Shown here: piece after piece, positions 1 through 5,594 of the stretch | How positions within the stretch are numbered: the first letter of the stretch is position 1 | Layout of the letters: the number at the start of each line of letters is the position of its first letter | Assembly (NCBI GenBank): GCA_028291445.1 | Contig: JAQGIA010000408.1 | Location: forward strand, 1-6,715 | Length of the DNA stretch: 6,715 nucleotides | Direction of reading: 5' to 3' | Source of the DNA: Belnapia sp. | GTDB lineage: Bacteria; Pseudomonadota; Alphaproteobacteria; Acetobacterales; Acetobacteraceae | Notes under the pieces: generated by a model | Database searches by the model: none | Seen by the model: only the letters and a program-made list of their open reading frames with translations | What the model was told of the DNA's origin: nothing | Made by a program: the position numbers and the translations under genes

Positions 1-221
1 AAGTCGCCGCCGCCAAGGCCCTCGGGGCCGGTATCGCCGTCATCGCGCTGTTCGGCGTCGGTCTCGGGATCGGCAACATCTTCTCCTCGCTGATCAGCAG
101 CGTGGCGCGCAACCCGGGCGCCCGGGACATCGTCTTCCCGATCGGCATCCTGGGCTTCGCCCTGACCGAAGCGGTGGCGCTGTTCGCCCTGCTGATCGCC
201 TTCCTCATCCTCTTCACCTGA
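1..221 (+). CDS. atpE: F0F1 ATP synthase subunit c (5' end cut off by window)
   Basis: This gene encodes the c subunit, a two-helix hairpin that forms the proton-driven rotor ring of F0 in the inner membrane. Reading from position 3, 72 residues are visible, starting [10 protein letters not shown] and ending LILFT before TGA at 219-221. Helix 1 carries the small-residue face GVGLGIGN, the polar loop reads ARNPGARD, and helix 2 contains ALTEAVALF with the ion-carrying Glu. Family members run to about 75 residues, so only about two N-terminal residues are missing; the leading 'aa' would fit a GAA codon. No Gln is seen in helix 1 at the sodium-ligand region, so a proton ring is the likelier type (inference). 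It is followed by b' and b genes in the order usual for alphaproteobacterial F0 operons. Identification is near certain. Confidence 0.97.
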   Translation, partial: VAAAKALGAGIAVIALFGVGLGIGNIFSSLISSVARNPGARDIVFPIGILGFALTEAVALFALLIAFLILFT

Positions 222-239
222 GCATTGCCGCGCGACCGG

Positions 240-268
240 GGGGCAGCACGCCGCTGCCCCTCGTCCGG
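240..268 (+). promoter_or_regulatory. Intercistronic hairpin between atpE and the b' gene
   Basis: A perfect 8-bp stem GGGGCAGC (240-247) / GCTGCCCC (253-260) closes a five-base ACGCC loop. An outer CCGG/CCGG pairing (236-239 with 265-268) is also possible. There is no T tract, so it is not a standard terminator. It starts 18 bases after the atpE stop and ends before the AAGGGAG ribosome site of the next gene (274-280), leaving that site free. Hairpins at such places can protect the upstream message from 3' decay or give partial termination. This would suit a c subunit needed in many more copies than b' and b. The structure is seen; the role is inferred. Confidence 0.55.
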
Positions 269-286
269 CATGCAAGGGAGACGAGC

Positions 287-922
287 ATGAACAAGGTAAC
301 TCTGGGCAGTCTTGGCCGGCTGGCCATCGTGCTGACCCTGGGGGCCATGCCCGCCATGGCGCAGGTGGCGGCCGAGCACGGGCGACCGGAATCGAGCGGC
401 GGCGGCATGCCGCAGCTCGATTTCGCCAATCCCTGGACGATCGCCCAGGTCGTCTGGATGCTGATCATCTTCGGCGCGCTGTATTTCGTGATGGCGCAAT
501 ACGCGCTGCCGCAGGTCGAAGGCGTGCTGGCAGCGCGGCGGGCGCGGATCGACGGCGACCTCGAGACGGCGCAGGCGGCGAAGCAGCGGGCCGATGCGGC
601 GATGGCCGAGCACCAGGCGGCAACCGCCAAGGCGCGGGCCGAGTCCCAGGCCGCGATCAATACCGCGACCCAGCAGGCGCAGGCGGAAGCGGCCAGCCGT
701 GCCGAGGCGCTCAACACCAAGCTCGCCGCACAGATCGAGGCCGCCGAGCGGCAGATCGCCGGCGCCCGCGACGCCGCCATGGGCGCGCTGCGCCAAGTGG
801 CGACCGAGACGGCGGATGCGCTGGTGATGCGGCTGATCGGCAGCACCGACAGCGCTGCCGTGACCAAGGCGGTCGACCGCGAGCTTGCGGCCCGGCCCCT
901 GGCAGCAGGGGGGCGCGGCTGA
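287..922 (+). CDS. atpF': F0F1 ATP synthase subunit b' (peripheral stalk)
   Basis: This 211-residue protein is one half of the b/b' heterodimeric peripheral stalk that holds the F1 head against the F0 rotor. Residues 1-25 look like a leader: KVTLGSLGR, a hydrophobic stretch, then AMPAMA before Q26. The true membrane helix is at about 52-72 (TIAQVVWMLIIFGALYFVMA), preceded by LDFANPW. Residues 80-185 are an Ala/Glu/Arg/Gln-rich coiled coil. Position directly after atpE and before a shorter b gene, plus the extended N-terminus, mark it as b' rather than b. AAGGGAG at 274-280 sits six bases before the ATG. The stop TGA (920-922) shares its A with the next gene's ATG, so translation of the two is probably coupled. 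Some genomes name this gene atpG or atpX. Confidence 0.95.
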   Translation: MNKVTLGSLGRLAIVLTLGAMPAMAQVAAEHGRPESSGGGMPQLDFANPWTIAQVVWMLIIFGALYFVMAQYALPQVEGVLAARRARIDGDLETAQAAKQRADAAMAEHQAATAKARAESQAAINTATQQAQAEAASRAEALNTKLAAQIEAAERQIAGARDAAMGALRQVATETADALVMRLIGSTDSAAVTKAVDRELAARPLAAGGRG

Positions 923-1428
923 TGGCTCACCACTACGAACACTTCTACCTCGACCCGAAGTTTTGGGTTGCCGTCAGCTTTTTCATCTTCCTTGCTCTGG
1001 TCGGCCGGATGGCCTGGGCGAAGATCACTGAAATGCTCGACGGGCGCGCCGCGCAGGTCAGGGCCGATCTGGCCGAAGCCTCCCGCTTGCGGACCGAGGC
1101 CGAGGCCCTGCTGAAGCAGGCCGAGGCCGACCGCGCCACGGCGCTGGCCGAGGCGGCCGAGCTGATGCAGCGCGCGAAGGTGGAAGCCCAGCGCGTCGGC
1201 GAGGCCGCGGCTGCCGAGGCCGAAGGCTCGGCCAAGCGGCGCGAGCGCATGGCGCTCGACCGCATCGCGGCGGCGGAAGCCGGGGCGGTGGCGGAAGTGC
1301 GGGGTGCCGCGACCGAGATCGCCGTGGCGGCCGCGCGCAGCGTGATCGCCGAACGGATCGACGCCAAGGCGGATGCGGCGCTGATCGACAGCGCGGTGGC
1401 CAGCCTGCCGACCAAGCTGCGCGCCTGA
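922..1428 (+). CDS. atpF: F0F1 ATP synthase subunit b
   Basis: This 168-residue protein is the second peripheral-stalk partner of the ATP synthase. A short N-terminus (MAHHYEHFYLDPKFW) leads into one membrane helix at about 14-33 (WVAVSFFIFLALVGRMAW). A long charged coiled coil follows, rich in Ala, Glu and Arg (about 40-150), ending with a segment of the AARSVIAERID type that is usual before the delta-contact region. Length matches the family. The start codon overlaps the b' stop by one base (TGATG), with a GGGGGG ribosome site at 908-913. It is the last gene of the operon: a terminator follows within 30 bases and no F1 genes come after it. F1 must therefore be encoded elsewhere, as is usual in this bacterial group. 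Identification is firm. Confidence 0.96.
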   Translation: MAHHYEHFYLDPKFWVAVSFFIFLALVGRMAWAKITEMLDGRAAQVRADLAEASRLRTEAEALLKQAEADRATALAEAAELMQRAKVEAQRVGEAAAAEAEGSAKRRERMALDRIAAAEAGAVAEVRGAATEIAVAAARSVIAERIDAKADAALIDSAVASLPTKLRA

Positions 1429-1456
1429 ACCTCTCCACCCAGGACATCGGCTGTTG

Positions 1457-1488
1457 AAACGGGGGCCGCGAGGTCCCCGTTTTGCTTT
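1457..1488 (+). terminator. Intrinsic terminator of the F0 operon
   Basis: An 11-bp stem pairs AAACGGGGGCC (1457-1467) with GGTCCCCGTTT (1472-1482), closed by a GCGA (GNRA) tetraloop. A T-rich tail follows (TTTT at 1480-1483, TTT at 1486-1488). The single G-T pair (1465/1474) is tolerated only in + strand RNA, which fits termination of + strand atp transcripts. It begins 28 bases after the atpF stop. Confidence 0.9.
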
Positions 1489-1496
1489 GCGGTGCC

Positions 1497-1534
1497 CCCA
1501 GCGCAAGCTACCTTCCGGTATCGATCTCGCTGGG
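1497..1534 (+). promoter_or_regulatory. Possible Shine-Dalgarno-masking hairpin before the ABC receptor gene
   Basis: CCCAGCG (1497-1503) is perfectly complementary to CGCTGGG (1528-1534). An inner TACC-TTCC-GGTA hairpin (1509-1520) lies inside. The 3' arm covers the GGG of GGGAGA (1532-1537), the only good ribosome site for the ATG at 1548. If the message starts upstream of 1497, ribosome access could depend on this fold. No confident promoter was found in 1485-1540, so the transcript start is unknown and the role is conjecture. Confidence 0.3.
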
Positions 1535-1547
1535 AGACCCTTTATCC

Positions 1548-3134
1548 ATGCGCCGTATTGCCCTGGCCGCCGCCCTGCTCTGCGGCACCGCCTTGACCAT
1601 TCCCGGGGGCGCCCACGCCCAGACCTTCCGCTGGGCAAATGACGGCGACGTCAATTCGATGGATCCCTATACGCGGCAGGAAACCTTCCTGCTGGCCTTC
1701 GGGTCCAATTTCTACGAGCCGCTGGTGCGGCGAAACATCCAGATGCAGCCGGAGCCGGCACTGGCGGTCAGCTGGGAACAGCCCTCCCCCACCGTGTGGC
1801 GCTTCCATCTGCGCCAGGGCGTGAAGTTCAGCGACGGCACGCCCTTCACCGCGGATGACGTGGTCTTCAGCGCGCAGCGGGCACGGGCGCCGGGCTCCAA
1901 TATCCAGTCCGTGCTGGCCTCGGTGAAGGAGATCCGCAAGATCGACGACTTCACGGTGGAATTCGAAACCGCCGTGCCGAACCCCATCCTGATCCAGGAA
2001 ATCACCAATTGGGGCATGTTCTCCAAGGCCTGGTCCGAGAAGAACGATGCGACCCGGCCGGCCGACCTCACCGCACGCGGCGAGAATTTCGCCACCCGCA
2101 ACGCCATGGGCACCGGCCCGTTCCTGTTGCAGAGCCGCGAGCCGGATCGTCGCACCGTGCTGGTGCCGAACCCGGGCTGGTGGGACAAGCCGACCCATAA
2201 CCTGCAACGCGTCGAGCTGAACATCATCGCCAACGACGCGACCCGCGTCGCGGCGCTGCTCTCGAACGAGGTGGACTTCGTCTATACCGTCCCGCCGCAG
2301 GACGTGGAGCGCATCAACCGGACGCCGGGGGTGCGCATCATCCAGGGGCCGGAGCTGCGGACCATCTACTTCGGCATGGACCAGATGCGGCCGCAGCTGC
2401 TGAAATCCGACGTACAGGGCAAGAATCCCTTCCAGGACGTGCGGGTGCGCCGCGCCATGCTGCTGGCGATCGACGTGAACGCCATCCAGCGTACCGTCAT
2501 GCGCGGCCAGTCCCGCCCTTCGAACCTGCTCTATGGGCCGGGGGTGAACGGCTTCGTCGAGGCCGACGACGTGCGGCCGGCGGTGAACATCAATGCGGCG
2601 AAGCAGCTGCTGACCGAGGCCGGCTATCCCAACGGCTTCGGCGTGACGCTCGATTGCCCGAACGACCGCTACGTGAACGACGAGGCGATCTGCACCGCGA
2701 CCGTCGCCATGCTGGCCCGTATCGGCATCCGGGTGACGCTGAATGCACAGACCCGGGCGCGCTTCTTCGCCGAGGTGAACGGGCCTCGCTACAACACCAG
2801 CTTCTATATGCTGGGTTGGACCCCTTCGACCTCGGATGCGCATAATGCGCTGTTCAGCCTGGCGGCGACGCGGGACGGCAGCCGCGGCGTGTTCAACAAC
2901 GGCGGCTATTCGAACCGGACCTTCGACAGCCTGGTCGATCAGATCGCGGTCGAGACCGATACCGCCAAGCGGCAGGCGCTGATCAGCCAGGCCAGCAAGG
3001 TGCTGCAGGAGGATGTGGGATATATCCCGCTGCACCAGCAGCAGATCGTCTGGGCGGCGCGGCAGGGCGTGGAAGTGCCGCAGACGGCGGACAACTACAT
3101 CCAGCTGCGCCATGTGCGGATGCCGGCGCGCTGA
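1548..3134 (+). CDS. ABC transporter substrate-binding protein, family 5 (peptide/oligopeptide type)
   Basis: This 528-residue periplasmic receptor belongs to the SBP_bac_5 (DppA/OppA) family, which delivers peptides, nickel or other solutes to an ABC importer. A Sec signal peptide is clear: MRRIALAAALLCGTALTIPGGAHA, with cleavage likely after residue 24 (AHA-Q). The family signature is at 88-108 (LRQGVKFSDGTPFTADDV). Other family-typical parts are MDPYTRQE (38-45), NAMGTGPF (185-192), VLVPNPGWWD (204-213) and FQDVRVRRAMLLAID (295-309). An ATG further upstream (1482) is in frame, but the one at 1548 is preferred because GGGAGA lies ten bases ahead and the signal peptide then begins the protein. 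No permease or ATPase gene adjoins it, and terminators flank it on both sides, so it appears to be a single-gene unit. The ligand cannot be read from the sequence. Confidence 0.93.
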   Translation: MRRIALAAALLCGTALTIPGGAHAQTFRWANDGDVNSMDPYTRQETFLLAFGSNFYEPLVRRNIQMQPEPALAVSWEQPSPTVWRFHLRQGVKFSDGTPFTADDVVFSAQRARAPGSNIQSVLASVKEIRKIDDFTVEFETAVPNPILIQEITNWGMFSKAWSEKNDATRPADLTARGENFATRNAMGTGPFLLQSREPDRRTVLVPNPGWWDKPTHNLQRVELNIIANDATRVAALLSNEVDFVYTVPPQDVERINRTPGVRIIQGPELRTIYFGMDQMRPQLLKSDVQGKNPFQDVRVRRAMLLAIDVNAIQRTVMRGQSRPSNLLYGPGVNGFVEADDVRPAVNINAAKQLLTEAGYPNGFGVTLDCPNDRYVNDEAICTATVAMLARIGIRVTLNAQTRARFFAEVNGPRYNTSFYMLGWTPSTSDAHNALFSLAATRDGSRGVFNNGGYSNRTFDSLVDQIAVETDTAKRQALISQASKVLQEDVGYIPLHQQQIVWAARQGVEVPQTADNYIQLRHVRMPAR

Positions 3135-3142
3135 AGGAAGAC

Positions 3143-3171
3143 CGGGGAGGAAATAGCCTCCCCGCCTTTTT
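3143..3171 (+). terminator. Intrinsic terminator of the ABC receptor gene
   Basis: A perfect 8-bp stem CGGGGAGG (3143-3150) / CCTCCCCG (3157-3164) with an AAATAG loop is followed by CC and five T (3167-3171). It starts nine bases after the stop codon. This is a textbook + strand terminator. Confidence 0.92.
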
Positions 3172-3194
3172 GCCCGAGGAATGGAAATAGATGA

Positions 3195-3230
3195 GGGTCC
3201 GGGAGAATGCCTTCTCCCGGCCCTTTTTTT
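3195..3230 (+). terminator. Second tandem terminator, between convergent genes
   Basis: The stem CCGGGAGAA (3199-3207) / TTCTCCCGG (3212-3220) has a TGCC loop. It extends past a bulged T3198 by GGG (3195-3197) / CCC (3221-3223). Seven T follow (3224-3230), giving a strong + strand terminator as a backup to the one at 3143. The T run overlaps the stop codon (TAA on the minus strand, 3229-3231) of the convergent TRAP receptor gene. In minus-strand RNA the same stem is followed only by UCAUCUAUUUCC, so minus-strand termination there would be weaker but is possible. Confidence 0.85.
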
Positions 3231-4320
3231 ATCTCTGGGCCGTCGCCGCAGCGAGGAAATTACCCAGCGAGTCCTCGGCAACCCGCAGCCATTGGGTCTG
3301 CTCCAGCCGGAAGGCGTCCCACTTCTCATGGATGCGCTTGAAGCGGGGATTGGTCGCGCCGATTTCCGCGTATAGCTCCTGGCTGGCCCGGTAGCAGGCG
3401 GTCAGCACGTCGCGCGGGAAGCCGCGGAGCTGGGTGCCGGAGGCGATGAGCCGGCGCAGCGCGGCCGGGTTCAACACGTCGTAGCGTGCCGCCATCCAGT
3501 GCCAGGCCTCGGTGCAGGCGGCGTTCAGCACGGCCTTGTACTGCGCCGGCAGCGCCTCGTAGGCGGCGGCGTTCACCATCAGGTCGATCGAGGGCGAATA
3601 CTCCCACCAGCCGGGGTAGTAGTAGAACTGGGCGACCCGGTTGAAGCCGAGCTTCTCGTCGTCGTAGGGCCCGACCCATTCGGCGCCGTCGATCACGCCG
3701 CGCTCCAGCGCCGGATAGATGTCCGGCCCGCCGATCTGCTGGGTGACCACGCCGAGCTTGCCCAGCACGTTGCCGCCATAGCCGGCGATGCGGAACTTGA
3801 GACCCTTGAGGTCCTCGACCGACTTGATTTCCTTGCGGAACCAGCCGCCCATCTGCGCCGCGGTATTGCCGGCCGGGATGCCGACGACGCCCTGGTCGCG
3901 ATAGACCTCGGTGTACATGTCGCGGCCGCCGCCATGGGTCAGCCAGGCCCAGTGCTGGCGCGAGGACAGCCCGAAGGGCAGGCAGGTGACCAGCGCGAGG
4001 GAGGGGTCCTTGCCGAGGTAGTAGTAGCCGCTGGTATAGCCGCACTCGACGTTGCCGGCGCCGACCGCGTCCATCACCTGCAACGCGGGCACCAATTCGC
4101 CGGGGCCGAAGACCTGGATCTGGAAGGCGCCATCGGTCATTTCCGACACGCGCCTGGCGATGTACTCCTGGGTGCCGTACAGGGTATCGAGCGATTTCGG
4201 GAAGCTGCCCGGGCAGCGCCAGCGGATCCGCGGCTGGGCGGAGGCGAGATTCGGGGCGGCAAGCGTAACGGCGCCGGCGGTGCCGGCGGCACCCGTCGCG
4301 ATAAAGCGGCGGCGATCCAT
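3229..4320 (-). CDS. dctP: TRAP transporter substrate-binding protein, TakP-like
   Basis: This 363-residue periplasmic receptor of the DctP family is expected to feed a sodium-driven TRAP importer. The leader MDRRRFIATGAAGTAGAV with a hydrophobic core ending ASA at about 26-28 is a twin-arginine type signal, common in this subgroup. Several stretches match Rhodobacter TakP as I recall it: FPKSLDTLYG (40-49), QIQVFGPGEL (67-76), QMGGWFRKEI (156-165), WVGPYDDEKLGF (215-226) and YYYPGWWE (233-240). Probable ligand and cation residues by that alignment are Gln156, Arg177 (in LKFRIAG), Glu214 and Trp215. TakP binds 2-oxoacids with sodium and a Thermus relative binds lactate, so a small 2-oxo or 2-hydroxy acid is the best guess. 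AAGGGAG (4336 down to 4330) lies nine bases before the ATG. No DctQ or DctM gene lies beside it in this window. Confidence 0.93.
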   Translation of the reverse strand: MDRRRFIATGAAGTAGAVTLAAPNLASAQPRIRWRCPGSFPKSLDTLYGTQEYIARRVSEMTDGAFQIQVFGPGELVPALQVMDAVGAGNVECGYTSGYYYLGKDPSLALVTCLPFGLSSRQHWAWLTHGGGRDMYTEVYRDQGVVGIPAGNTAAQMGGWFRKEIKSVEDLKGLKFRIAGYGGNVLGKLGVVTQQIGGPDIYPALERGVIDGAEWVGPYDDEKLGFNRVAQFYYYPGWWEYSPSIDLMVNAAAYEALPAQYKAVLNAACTEAWHWMAARYDVLNPAALRRLIASGTQLRGFPRDVLTACYRASQELYAEIGATNPRFKRIHEKWDAFRLEQTQWLRVAEDSLGNFLAAATAQR

Positions 4321-4450
4321 TCAGGACATCTCCCTTGGTGTTCCTCGGTGCGACAGATTGCGCGGAATGGGCCTTGAGCGCAACGAGGCGCATCTTTCCG
4401 GACGGCCCACGCGATGCCAGTCTCCGCCCCCTTCAGGGAGTGGCGACAGC
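4321..4450. promoter_or_regulatory. Divergent intergenic region with a short inverted repeat
   Basis: These 130 bases separate the divergent TRAP receptor and dehydrogenase genes and must hold the promoters of both if neither is read from further away. Ribosome sites are visible at each end: AAGGGAG on the minus strand (4336-4330) and AGGGAG on the + strand (4435-4440, ten bases before ATG). An inverted repeat TTGCGC (4358-4363) / GCGCAA (4378-4383) has its arms 20 bases apart, close to two DNA turns, so it could be an operator for a dimeric regulator. No sigma-70 promoter could be called with confidence. Confidence 0.35.
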
Positions 4451-5365
4451 ATGGATCAGGCGCGTGACAAGATCGGCTTCATCGGGCTCGGCCGCATGGG
4501 CTGCGGCATGGCCTCCAATATCCGCCGCAAGCAATTCCCGCTGACGGTGCATGATATCGCGCCCGGTCCGGTCGCGGCGCTGGAAGCCTTGGGCGCCGCC
4601 TCGGTCGGCAGCGCGGCGGCCGTGGCGGGCGCCAGCGACGTGGTGCTGACCATGCTGCCGGGACCGAAGGAAGTGCAGGCGCTGGTGCTGGGCGCGGATG
4701 GCATCCTGGCCAATCTCGCGCCGGGCGGGCTGGTCATGGACATGTCCACGGTCGATCCGGAGACCACGGATGCCCTGGCCGCCGCCTGCGCCGCGAAAGG
4801 CGTCGGTTTCGTCGATGCGCCGGTCGGCCGGCTGGCTTGGCATGCGGACCGTGGTGAATCGCTGTTCATGGTCGGCGCCTCGGACGCCGATTTCGCCCGG
4901 GTGAAGCCGCTGCTGGAGGCGATGGGCACCACCGTGCATCACTGCGGCGGGCCGGGTGCCGGCACCCGCAGCAAGCTGGTGAACAACTACCTCGCCATCA
5001 TCCTCTGCCAGCTGAATGCCGAGGCGCTGTCGCTGGCGGCTGCCTTCGGCCTCGACCTGGAGAAGACGCTGGAGGTGCTGCACGGCACGACGGCCACGAA
5101 CGGGCAGCTCAAGGTGAATTGGCCGAACAAGGTGCTGGCCGGGGATATCGTGCCGGGCTTCTCGATCGACCTGGCGCACAAGGACCTGTCGCTGATCGTG
5201 CAGGCGGCGAATGCGGCGAAGGTGACGCTGCCGGTGGCGGCGATCGCGCGGGAGGCTTTCAGCAGCGCCCGCGGGCGTGGCTGGGGGCAAAAGGATTTCT
5301 CGGCGATGCTGGATGCGCAGTGCCAGCTCGCGGGAATCGAGCCGCCGCGCCTCAAGAAAGCCTAA
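4451..5365 (+). CDS. NAD(P)-dependent beta-hydroxyacid dehydrogenase, YihU-like (sulfolactaldehyde reductase-like)
   Basis: This 304-residue cytosolic oxidoreductase is of the 3-hydroxyisobutyrate dehydrogenase superfamily. The Rossmann motif is GFIGLGRMGCGMASN (9-23). DMSTVDP (97-103) is the family DxSTxxP element. Lys175 in SKLVNNY (174-180) is the predicted catalytic lysine, and IDLAHKDL (239-246) carries the second conserved lysine. Where ordinary family members have DAPVSGG, this protein has DAPVGR (122-127). E. coli YihU, as I recall it, has DVPVGR there and shares WPNKVL-GD and IDLAHKDL. Arg127, Lys175 and Asn178 correspond to YihU Arg123, Lys171 and Asn174, which hold the sulfonate and substrate. 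YihU Thr124-Ser125 are Leu128-Ala129 here, so the substrate may differ. The ATG at 4451 is chosen because an AGGGAG site precedes it and the Rossmann motif then sits at the usual distance from the N-terminus. Family assignment is firm; the substrate is open. Confidence 0.9.
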   Translation: MDQARDKIGFIGLGRMGCGMASNIRRKQFPLTVHDIAPGPVAALEALGAASVGSAAAVAGASDVVLTMLPGPKEVQALVLGADGILANLAPGGLVMDMSTVDPETTDALAAACAAKGVGFVDAPVGRLAWHADRGESLFMVGASDADFARVKPLLEAMGTTVHHCGGPGAGTRSKLVNNYLAIILCQLNAEALSLAAAFGLDLEKTLEVLHGTTATNGQLKVNWPNKVLAGDIVPGFSIDLAHKDLSLIVQAANAAKVTLPVAAIAREAFSSARGRGWGQKDFSAMLDAQCQLAGIEPPRLKKA

Positions 5366-5550
5366 TCATCGCGGCCGCCCGGTGTCGTATCCGTGACGCC
5401 GGGCGGGTCAGGATAAAGGTCGGAAGGGACCTTGGCCCTGGGATTCTGGGTGGTGTCACCCTGTTGTACCTTGGCCGCGGTTGTCTTCGACGCGGGGTCG
5501 GCGGAGTTCATCGTCTCCGCCGCGCCGGTCGGCTTGCCTGATGTGCTCAT
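5362..5550 (-). CDS. Small hydrophilic protein of unknown function, probably disordered
   Basis: This is a 62-residue ORF that I do not recognise. The product is rich in Thr, Pro, Asp, Gly, Ala and Lys, has no hydrophobic segment, no Cys and no motif, and ends in PPGVTDTTPGGRDD, so it is likely unstructured. Third codon positions are mostly G or C, as in neighbouring genes, and the reading frame fills the gap between two real genes, which argue for it. Against it, no Shine-Dalgarno sequence is visible before the ATG at 5550. Its TAG stop (5364-5362) overlaps the convergent dehydrogenase's TAA (5363-5365). It lies 44 bases downstream of the cupin on the same strand and may be co-transcribed with it. 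Confidence 0.45.
   Translation of the reverse strand: MSTSGKPTGAAETMNSADPASKTTAAKVQQGDTTQNPRAKVPSDLYPDPPGVTDTTPGGRDD
5375..5406 (+). other. Long hairpin after the dehydrogenase stop, terminator-like without T tract
   Basis: CCGCCCGGTGTCGT (5375-5388) pairs with GTGACGCCGGGCGG (5393-5406) through 14 consecutive pairs around an ATCC loop. Three pairs are G-T. These hold in + strand RNA but become A-C mismatches in the opposite transcript. It starts nine bases after the + strand stop codon, so a 3' end role for the dehydrogenase message is likely. No U run follows, so release may need Rho, or the stem may simply protect the 3' end. It also lies within the 3' part of the small minus-strand ORF. 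Confidence 0.5.
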
Positions 5551-5594
5551 GCGGAGGCAACGCCGGCCTGGCGACGCGGTTCAGCCGGATTGAT

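Noticed and set aside
1482..1547. An upstream in-frame ATG for the ABC receptor
   Set aside because: It begins within the tail of the atp terminator and would bury the signal peptide behind 22 extra residues. The start at 1548 has GGGAGA ahead of it.
214..1638. A 474-codon open frame antisense to the b' and b genes
   Set aside because: It is Arg/Ala/Ser-rich without any recognisable motif and mirrors coiled-coil genes whose codon bias removes stops on the other strand.
3149..3190. Direct repeat GGAAATAG at 3149-3156 and 3183-3190 near the two terminators
   Set aside because: It is only eight bases, falls in the loop of one hairpin and outside the stem of the other, and has no sign of a mobile element; probably chance or an old small duplication.
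1542..3329. A 595-codon open frame antisense to the ABC receptor gene
   Set aside because: It is the mirror of a clearly coding gene in GC-rich DNA, is full of His/Arg/Gly, shows no domain, and runs through both terminators. It is best explained as a shadow of the receptor gene's codon bias.
3499..4377. A 292-codon + strand frame antisense to the TRAP receptor
   Set aside because: The opposite strand encodes an unmistakable DctP-family protein with signal peptide and ribosome site, and this frame has neither.
4052..4450. An in-frame N-terminal extension of the dehydrogenase
   Set aside because: It would run antisense through the TRAP receptor gene and add residues before the Rossmann motif that relatives lack. 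The ATG at 4451 has a ribosome site and gives the normal length.
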